This document shows positions 24,627 to 29,808 of a DNA stretch of 29,808 bases, piece by piece. The notes beneath the pieces were generated by a model. It saw nothing but the letters and a program-made list of their open reading frames with translations. It searched no databases and had not been told where the DNA came from. The DNA is from a bacterium. Lineage in GTDB: Bacteria > Elusimicrobiota > Elusimicrobia > UBA1565 > UBA9628. Location of the stretch: positions 1 through 29,808 of the forward strand of contig JAJYOT010000019.1 of NCBI GenBank assembly GCA_021796015.1, in the 5' to 3' direction. Within the stretch, counting starts at the first letter, position 1. Every line of letters starts with the position of its first letter. The translations under genes were made by a program, and so were the position numbers.

Positions 24627-24705
24627 GTCCCCTTCCGCAATAATCTTGAGGTAGGGACAATGCCGCCCGTATGATTATTGGGAAGAGGCATAGAAGGCTA
24701 GGCCT

Positions 24706-25818
24706 TTATTGGTTCAGATTCTGAGCGTGCCGTAAAAATTCCTGATGCATTTCCTGCTCAAGATTATCCATCTGGCGCATCTTTTTAAGAAGAAGTTGCC
24801 GACGGTTATAGGGACGGCTTTCGGTAATCGTCACATGGCGGATAGGGATCGGTTTTGCGGAGGCCACTTGCGGCGTGGGCTTTTGCGGTGGATTGACAGA
24901 CGACTTGGGAGAAACAGGAATTTTCTTGGTGACTAAGGCTGAATCAGACATGGGAGTTGATGGTAAAGAAGGCTGTTGTTGATGAGTTTGATTAGAGACT
25001 GAAGACTCAGAACCGTTCTGGGCCACTTCCTCAGATTGAGGAACGGAGTTTGAAGGCGAGTTTGCGGGAGCGGCATAGGCGATATCCATTCCGGCATTCG
25101 CATTGAGCCAAGCTTTAATGACGTCCGAACGGATCGCGAAATTAACCGCGGTAATGGCGAGCCCATCCGGGGCACGACGCGCCATCATCGTATTCATCCC
25201 CACGATATCGGCATTCGCATTCAGAAGCGGTCCGCCGGAATTTCCACGGTTAATCGAAGCGTCGGTCTGATAACCGTAGCGGCCCTTGACTCCGCCGAGA
25301 TTGGCGATGACCGCGCTGATGATTCCGGTCGTCAAGGTCCAAAGCCCCCCGTCCTCGGGATCCCCAATCGCGGCCACGGGATCTCCCACAGAAACGCTAT
25401 TGGGATTGGCTAAAGACAAAACCGGACGGCCGGAAGCAGGATGGTCTAGTTCTAAAAGCGCCAAATCAAGCGAGCGGTCATAAAAAGCCACATGAGCCCG
25501 AATCGCGTGGTTAAGATCTTTATCCGGATTTCCGGTCATATGTTTGGGCTTCAGATAAACGCGAACCAAGGGCCACGGGCGCCCCGTTGATTTATGGATG
25601 ACAACATGGGCGTTGGTCAAAACCTTGTTTTCGGCAATCAGACTCCCGCTTCCCAGTTCTCCGTTTCCGCCTTCTGGACCGCTACAGATGACAGTCACGA
25701 CCGCCGGAGAAGCCTTATCGTAAATTTTTCTAGGGGAAAAATTTCCCTCATGGGCCAAGGCCAAATTTGGCGCCCACAACAAGCCCGTCATTCCAATCGC
25801 CAATATTTTTTTCATCAT
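24706..25818 (-). CDS. Exported trypsin-like (S1C/HtrA-like) serine protease without PDZ domain
   Basis: The 370-residue protein has a signal peptide (about 1-22, ending ALA) and a chymotrypsin-fold domain with the full triad: H71 in LTNAHVV, D118 in RSLDLALLELD and S194 in GNSGGPL. The next 110 or so residues are a Ser/Pro/Gln-rich linker, and the end is a short charged coiled-coil (RRQLLLKKMRQMDNLEQEM). HtrA/DegP proteins normally carry one or two PDZ domains here; none is visible. It is likely a periplasmic protease, perhaps with narrow specificity. The start has AGAGAGG six bases upstream, and a consensus promoter lies at 25836-25864. Confidence 0.9.
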   Translation of the reverse strand: MMKKILAIGMTGLLWAPNLALAHEGNFSPRKIYDKASPAVVTVICSGPEGGNGELGSGSLIAENKVLTNAHVVIHKSTGRPWPLVRVYLKPKHMTGNPDKDLNHAIRAHVAFYDRSLDLALLELDHPASGRPVLSLANPNSVSVGDPVAAIGDPEDGGLWTLTTGIISAVIANLGGVKGRYGYQTDASINRGNSGGPLLNANADIVGMNTMMARRAPDGLAITAVNFAIRSDVIKAWLNANAGMDIAYAAPANSPSNSVPQSEEVAQNGSESSVSNQTHQQQPSLPSTPMSDSALVTKKIPVSPKSSVNPPQKPTPQVASAKPIPIRHVTITESRPYNRRQLLLKKMRQMDNLEQEMHQEFLRHAQNLNQ

Positions 25819-25835
25819 AAAGCGCCTCTCTTTAG

Positions 25836-25864
25836 AATGTATCAGGAGATTTCCATCCTGTCAA
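25836..25864 (-). promoter_or_regulatory. Consensus promoter inside the end of the nuclease gene
   Basis: On the minus strand TTGACA (25864-25859), a 17-base spacer and TACATT (25841-25836) form a strong sigma-70 promoter for the serine protease gene. The TGA inside TTGACA is the stop codon of the S1/P1 nuclease gene. Confidence 0.65.
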
Positions 25865-26847
25865 CGCCCCCAGGCGGACACCGCCGGGAAAACCAACTTT
25901 TGAATGACGGGCAACTTCCCTTTTAGAGAAATGGGCTCATAAGAACTCGGAAGAATGACCGGGGCCGGAGCAAAAGCCTTGTTTAAAAGAGCGGCCAAGC
26001 GCACGCCGGCTTTTTCAAGGCGCACATAGACGACCGGGCGCATTTCATCCTCATAAGCGGAGGTCACGACGTCGCCGCCGGGCGCGTGATAATCAGGATA
26101 AATTTGATTCTGGGCGATGGAATATCCCTCCAACGCCATGTCGGCCAAGCTGGCATTAGCCCAAAGGGCTGCGTCTTGATCGGAAATTTCGCCCTCCAAG
26201 GTTTGGGCCAAGCTTTCCGGATCCATGTTTTTGGCTTCGGAAGCGGGTTCAATGAGATCATCCCACAGAGCGTGAAGATTCGTCGCCTTGCCGCCCGACT
26301 CAAAGCTCATTTTCTTAAGATTTCCGCCCCGATCAGAGGTTCCGTTCGGCAATATTTCGGTCGCGTTGTGAAGCGGCTGGTGAAGGTCTCCCACTAAATG
26401 CGTGACAAACATGAGGGCCTGTTGTTTTTGATCCAAAGAGGCGGAAGCGTCCGAGAGAATTTGAAGATGAGATTCGATCTGGTCAATCGAACACTGCCCG
26501 TCCGGCCCGCAAGCGGAACTAATCGCGCCGGAAGGGTCTTGGCTGTTGATGGGAATATCGATAAAATGCCAGCTGGCTGTTTCCGGCATCGGCGGAAGGC
26601 TGAAATTCCCGCAGGAAACGTCTTGTTTGGCGTATTTAATCCAGTCCGCGCAGTTAGCGATTTCCTCTAAATTTCCATCGGAGCCTAAGATAGCGGCGAC
26701 TTGATTTTTAGCCGCAGGGCTTAAGCGTGACTGCGCAATCAGAGCGACCACGTCATGCCCCACAGGTCCCCAAGCCCAAAGTTTTGACTGAAAAAGAAAT
26801 AAGACCGAAATTAAGAAGGAGATGACCGTCGCGCGGCGCGTATTCAT
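25861..26847 (-). CDS. Secreted S1/P1-type zinc-dependent nuclease
   Basis: The 328-residue protein has a signal peptide ending at about residue 25, so the mature N-terminus is W26-GPVGH. In this family the N-terminal Trp and the following His bind zinc. Further ligand motifs are visible: ADWIKY, WHFIDIP, FVTHLVGDLHQPLHNA, DRGGNLKKMSF and NLHALWDDLIE. These enzymes cut single-stranded DNA and RNA and can remove 3' phosphates, outside the cytoplasm. ATG 26847 is fixed by GGAGG with 6-base spacing and by the signal peptide. An upstream extension to 27093 would run into the neighbouring coiled-coil gene. A nutrient (phosphate or nucleotide) scavenging role is inferred. Confidence 0.92.
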   Translation of the reverse strand: MNTRRATVISFLISVLFLFQSKLWAWGPVGHDVVALIAQSRLSPAAKNQVAAILGSDGNLEEIANCADWIKYAKQDVSCGNFSLPPMPETASWHFIDIPINSQDPSGAISSACGPDGQCSIDQIESHLQILSDASASLDQKQQALMFVTHLVGDLHQPLHNATEILPNGTSDRGGNLKKMSFESGGKATNLHALWDDLIEPASEAKNMDPESLAQTLEGEISDQDAALWANASLADMALEGYSIAQNQIYPDYHAPGGDVVTSAYEDEMRPVVYVRLEKAGVRLAALLNKAFAPAPVILPSSYEPISLKGKLPVIQKLVFPAVSAWGR

Positions 26848-26908
26848 GGTTTGCCTCCGAGAATAATTAACGGCTCTTAGGCTTATTCTATCACAGGCGC
26901 ACGGTTTT

Positions 26909-28642
26909 TTAGCGCCACTGGATGGGAGGCCACAGACCGCCGCCGGAGGATTCCAAAGAAGTCTCAGACGCTTTAGAGGCCTCGGCTTTGACGCGGGCTT
27001 CAAGCTTTGAGTGGTAGGCTTTAAGGCGAGATTCCAGAATTTCTCGTTCCTTATTCCACATCTCTTTTTCGTGATTAAATTGCCCGCCCTCAAGTTCTCG
27101 AACTTTTTCTTCTTTTCTTAATTTTTGTTCAAGCTCTGAAATATTTCTTTCCAAGGCTAAATTCCCGATGACGGCCGCCTCGATTTCCTTTCTCAATTTT
27201 CCCACTTCTTCCAGCGCGGCCTGGCGCTCGTTTTTGAGAATGTCCATTTCTTTTTGCGCTCCGGCAAGCTTTAAATCGGCCGCAACGGCCGCCTGCCGCG
27301 CTTGAGACAAACTCTTTTCTAAATCAATCAAGCGAGACATTTGATTGGCGCTGAGCTCCCGCGCTTCTTTAAATTCCGCGCTTAACGCTTCATGCCTTTG
27401 GATAAAATCCGCCAACTCTTTTTTCATCCGCCCTTCATTGGATTTTTCCCGCTCTTCAAGCGTTTGGGCGCGCTCAAGGGCTTCGGTCAGAGAGTTTTGA
27501 AGCTCCAGGGATTTTTTCCAAAGCTCTTCGTTTCTCTTTCGGCTTGAAGCAAATTCTTCCGACAAAATTTGAATTCGTCCTTTTAAATTTTCAATTTCCT
27601 TGTCCGCAACCTTAGAATGAGTATCCGCCGCGCCTAATTTCGTCTTGAGATCCTGAGATTCTTCAAGAAATTCCAACGCCTGTTTGCGCCACATTTCCGA
27701 ATCGTGAACAAGCCCTTTCTTGTCCGCCTCATAAGCGGCTCTTTCGGACTCCCGGGCAATGGCCATGCGGTCTAAGCTTGCCTGAATTTGGAGATTTTTT
27801 TCCTCAGACAACGCTAGAAATTTTTCCAGGTCGATATTTTTGGGCCCCAACTCTTTAACCCTGGAACGCCAGCTCTCAATTTCCCGGATTAAAAGCGCGC
27901 GTTCCTCCGAATGAACTTTCTCAAGAGATTCCCGCCTCTCCTCCAAAACGCGCTCGGCCATTTGAGAGCGCAAAGCCACTTCTTCCTTAATTTCCTCACG
28001 GAAACCTTTGAGGGCCGCTTGAAGATGCGCCCGCTCTTCCTTATAATAACTCTCAAAGTGGGTTTTCCTTTCCTCCAAATGCTTGGAGTCGGCATTCAAC
28101 TGCGCCCTTTTATCGGCGAGTTCCGCGTTTTTAGACAAAAGCTCTTCTTCAAGGGCCGTTCGCCTCGCTTCCAGAGACGCTTCCGCGCGGCGCCGAACAT
28201 CGCGCGTTTCCCCTTCCATTTCCGTTCTCAGCCGGTTAAAATCCCGCTCAATGGTTTCCTTGCGGGAGGCAAAATCTTTTTCCAGATGCGCCTGCTTTTG
28301 TGAAAGCATCTCTTGAAGCTGGGATACTTCCAATTCTTTTTTCGCGAGCAAGGCAACATCGAGTTTCCCATCTAGTTTTAAGGACAGATATTCTTCAAGT
28401 TTCGCGTAATAAAGTTCGCGCTGAGTCGCTTCCGCGTTTTTAAGCCCGATTGTTTTTTGAAGGGAAATGAGATTTTCCTGGGTTTTTTCGCGCGCGCGTT
28501 CCTCTGCGCTAATTTTTTCAGAAAGCCCGGCCTTGTCTTTTTCGAGAGACTGAATTTTTTCAAGGGCCCATCTCAAAGCCAAGCGCGCGGTGTCAAGGCT
28601 TTGAATGGATTCTATATCTTGAAGAGATTTTGGCTCATCCAC
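26909..28642 (-). CDS. Long cytoplasmic coiled-coil protein with WPPI tail
   Basis: Almost the entire 577-residue protein is a charged heptad-rich coiled coil (Glu, Lys, Leu, Ala, Arg). There is no signal peptide, membrane helix or nucleotide-binding motif. The first 35 or so residues are less repetitive (SLQDIESIQSLDTARLALRW). The final residues GGGLWPPIQWR are a sudden aromatic, Pro-rich tail resembling the KGPVWPI end of the coiled-coil protein at 9149-10012. A cytoskeletal or scaffold role is possible but not shown. The start is GTG 28642, 7 bases after TTAAAT; TTG 28648 is the alternative. The nuclease gene follows after 61 bases. Confidence 0.78.
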   Translation of the reverse strand: MDEPKSLQDIESIQSLDTARLALRWALEKIQSLEKDKAGLSEKISAEERAREKTQENLISLQKTIGLKNAEATQRELYYAKLEEYLSLKLDGKLDVALLAKKELEVSQLQEMLSQKQAHLEKDFASRKETIERDFNRLRTEMEGETRDVRRRAEASLEARRTALEEELLSKNAELADKRAQLNADSKHLEERKTHFESYYKEERAHLQAALKGFREEIKEEVALRSQMAERVLEERRESLEKVHSEERALLIREIESWRSRVKELGPKNIDLEKFLALSEEKNLQIQASLDRMAIARESERAAYEADKKGLVHDSEMWRKQALEFLEESQDLKTKLGAADTHSKVADKEIENLKGRIQILSEEFASSRKRNEELWKKSLELQNSLTEALERAQTLEEREKSNEGRMKKELADFIQRHEALSAEFKEARELSANQMSRLIDLEKSLSQARQAAVAADLKLAGAQKEMDILKNERQAALEEVGKLRKEIEAAVIGNLALERNISELEQKLRKEEKVRELEGGQFNHEKEMWNKEREILESRLKAYHSKLEARVKAEASKASETSLESSGGGLWPPIQWR

Positions 28643-28687
28643 GCTCAAAATTTAACAGAAGCGTGTTACAAATTTAAGTCACGAGAG

Positions 28688-28712
28688 GGAGATAGGGACA
28701 GTCCCTATCTCC
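28688..28712. repeat. REP-like perfect palindrome (GGGACAGTCCC core)
   Basis: Arms GGAGATAGGGAC and GTCCCTATCTCC pair perfectly over 12 bases around a central A. The element starts right after the stop codon of the exported protein gene at 28714 and could cap its mRNA. The same core occurs at 3341-3365 and, altered, at 21616-21635. Elements of this look are typical of REP sequences moved by RAYT-type transposases; no such gene is in the window. Confidence 0.6.
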
Positions 28713-28713
28713 T

Positions 28714-29688
28714 TTAATCCTTGGACGAGGCGTCGCCCATTTGGGAGATTCCCTTGGCGATCACGGGAAAACCCGAGAACGGAATTTTGACGCCGAGCTT
28801 GTAGATGTTGTAGTTGGTAAAGCTCGCCGGCTCTTCGACGGCGCCGCCGGCATTCGAGTAGATCGAGCTTGGAAAATAGCTGAAATAGGTGTATTGATAC
28901 CCAAAGAAAACCCACAAAGCGGTCATCGCGTGCCAATCGGCTTCAAGGCCCAAATTGATAAACGGTTCTTGCCCCAAGGGCGCATTACTCGGCATGGGTG
29001 GGTTGGCAATCGGAACCGTAATATTAGGCCCGATGGTTTCTCCGATTCCCGCATTTCCTTCCAAAACAATGTCGTTGTGATGCAAGATATGAATGGGCGG
29101 AACATACTGAATCATCGCCCCGCCGTCTAAATAATCATTTTGATAGTCTTCCCCAAACTGATTAGCCCCACCTCCCAAGTCCAGATCTCTCTGCCAAAAA
29201 TGATTTCCAAACTCGATATAGGGAGTCAATAAAACTCTCTGGTCCTCGCTCAAAGTGACACCCTTGCCGAATTTTAAATCCCAATCCCCAATGCGGGCGC
29301 CAGAGGTATCCTGAACCGGAGTCCCTCCTTGGGTTGCCCCATTATAATTGAGATGTCCGGATGCAAATTGATAGGAAAGATGACCATAGAGCTTCATTTT
29401 TGGGCTCATGTAATCAACAGAAAACCCGTCCCCAAAAAGCCCTCCGGATTCCTCATCGGAATAATTCGCGCAGGATTTGCCATTGGCGCAATTATTCACG
29501 CTCCCATTGGGTTCCACATAATTAACGTTTTGAACCGGAATCAGATAAACCCCAAAACTGTTATTAACCGAGAGAAGAGCCTCATCCGGGGTTTGGCTTT
29601 GCCAGGCCCAGGACTGAGACCAGAAACCAGCAAGAATGAGCGCGCAAACAACATTAAAAAATTTCCCCTTCAAAGAAAATTTTCCCAT
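28714..29688 (-). CDS. Exported beta-strand-rich protein, putative outer-membrane barrel
   Basis: The 324-residue protein (from ATG 29688, GGAG ten bases upstream) has a signal peptide ending WSQSWA at about residue 29. The mature chain has alternating strands rich in Tyr, Gly, Phe and Asn (LYGHLSYQFASGHLNY, LWVFFGYQYTYFSYFP) typical of outer-membrane barrels. Its final strand YKLGVKIPF is followed by about 24 residues rather than ending in Phe, the same architecture as the protein at 3555-4598. Two Cys (in NNCANGKSCANY) may form a loop disulfide. No family was recognised. Confidence 0.75.
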   Translation of the reverse strand: MGKFSLKGKFFNVVCALILAGFWSQSWAWQSQTPDEALLSVNNSFGVYLIPVQNVNYVEPNGSVNNCANGKSCANYSDEESGGLFGDGFSVDYMSPKMKLYGHLSYQFASGHLNYNGATQGGTPVQDTSGARIGDWDLKFGKGVTLSEDQRVLLTPYIEFGNHFWQRDLDLGGGANQFGEDYQNDYLDGGAMIQYVPPIHILHHNDIVLEGNAGIGETIGPNITVPIANPPMPSNAPLGQEPFINLGLEADWHAMTALWVFFGYQYTYFSYFPSSIYSNAGGAVEEPASFTNYNIYKLGVKIPFSGFPVIAKGISQMGDASSKD

Positions 29689-29744
29689 GAACAATAGTCT
29701 CCGTTTATTAAATACCGTCGTAATCCAAAAAATTTTACAACATT

Positions 29745-29808
29745 CTAAGACGCTTCCGCGTTTTGGGGAATCCAGCTATCGCGACGATGAGGCGGGGAAT
29801 ACTCATAC
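29745..29808 (-). CDS. C-terminal fragment of a gene entering from the right edge
   Basis: On the minus strand one frame is open from the edge to TAG 29747-29745 and encodes YEYSPPHRRDSWIPQNAEAS. Only 20 codons are visible, so the function is unknown and coding status is tentative. The 56 bases between this stop and ATG 29688 hold an AT-rich stretch that could carry the next promoter. Confidence 0.35.
   Translation of the reverse strand, partial: YEYSPPHRRDSWIPQNAEAS

Noticed and set aside
24554..24691. Longer N-terminus for the response regulator from 24691
   Set aside because: It would translate through the motif and the TATAAT box, and the added residues look unlike protein.
24684..24700. 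Possible fourth copy of the 16-bp motif (AAAGGCCTAG on the minus strand)
   Set aside because: Only half matches and the CC spacing is two bases too long; no -10 box follows at 23 bases.
26848..27093. Longer N-terminus for the S1/P1 nuclease from 27093
   Set aside because: It overlaps the coiled-coil gene and would bury the signal peptide; GGAGG fixes ATG 26847.

Overview
The window reads as chromosomal DNA of a Gram-negative bacterium. A KpsF/GutQ arabinose-5-phosphate isomerase (Kdo/LPS route), a PorV/PorQ-type outer-membrane protein, two further exported barrel-like proteins, a lipoprotein and a periplasmic-type amidase all imply an outer membrane. PorV, DUF1189, many exported proteins of unknown role and leaderless promoters would fit an uncultured lineage such as Elusimicrobiota or a neighbour, but this is a low-confidence guess. 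No rRNA, tRNA, CRISPR array, insertion sequence or phage gene was found. No stretch over 300 bases lacks a gene.

Layout: (1) 1-4920, minus strand: a 60-residue gene, an outer-membrane-barrel-like gene with an apparent CTG start, and a very large exported GH13 (alpha-amylase-like) protein whose C-terminal third is a membrane domain with PQ-loop/SWEET-like repeats; it runs off the left edge. (2) 4921-8436, minus: SMC. (3) 8490-10956, plus: a lipoprotein, then a membrane-anchored coiled-coil protein and a PorV-like protein, the latter again with an apparent CTG start. (4) 10970-17497, minus: DUF1189, then a tight five-gene operon (amidase, PAS, redoxin, GH63-like glycosidase, GtrA), then DUF1015. 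(5) 17569-18549, plus: KpsF/GutQ. (6) 18529-24553, minus: IMPase, HemD and glycerol kinase in one overlapping run, a secreted HExxH protein, an RlmD-type 23S rRNA methyltransferase and a REC-only response regulator. (7) 24706-29688, minus: trypsin-like protease, S1/P1 nuclease, a long coiled-coil protein and another exported barrel-like protein, plus the C-terminal tail of a gene at the right edge.

Two observations stand out. First, the GH13/PQ-loop fusion lies directly behind an outer-membrane-barrel-like gene, which suggests a compact route in which glucan enters through a barrel, is cut in the periplasm and passes to a membrane porter on the same polypeptide. Second, a 16-bp motif (CTAGGNCYTTNGGCCC on the coding strand) occurs three times, each exactly 23 bp upstream of a TATAAT-like box. 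The three sites precede the GH13 operon, the secreted HExxH protein and the response regulator, so they look like one regulon whose regulator is not visible here.

Gene starts follow a pattern. Many operon-head genes have a -10 box 6-8 bases before the start codon and no Shine-Dalgarno sequence, so they look leaderless. Operon-internal genes have strong Shine-Dalgarno sequences, several fused to the preceding stop codon (TAGGA/TAGGAGG). Short GGGACAGTCCC palindromes are scattered about, one of them inside the GH13 reading frame and one over the glycerol kinase start.
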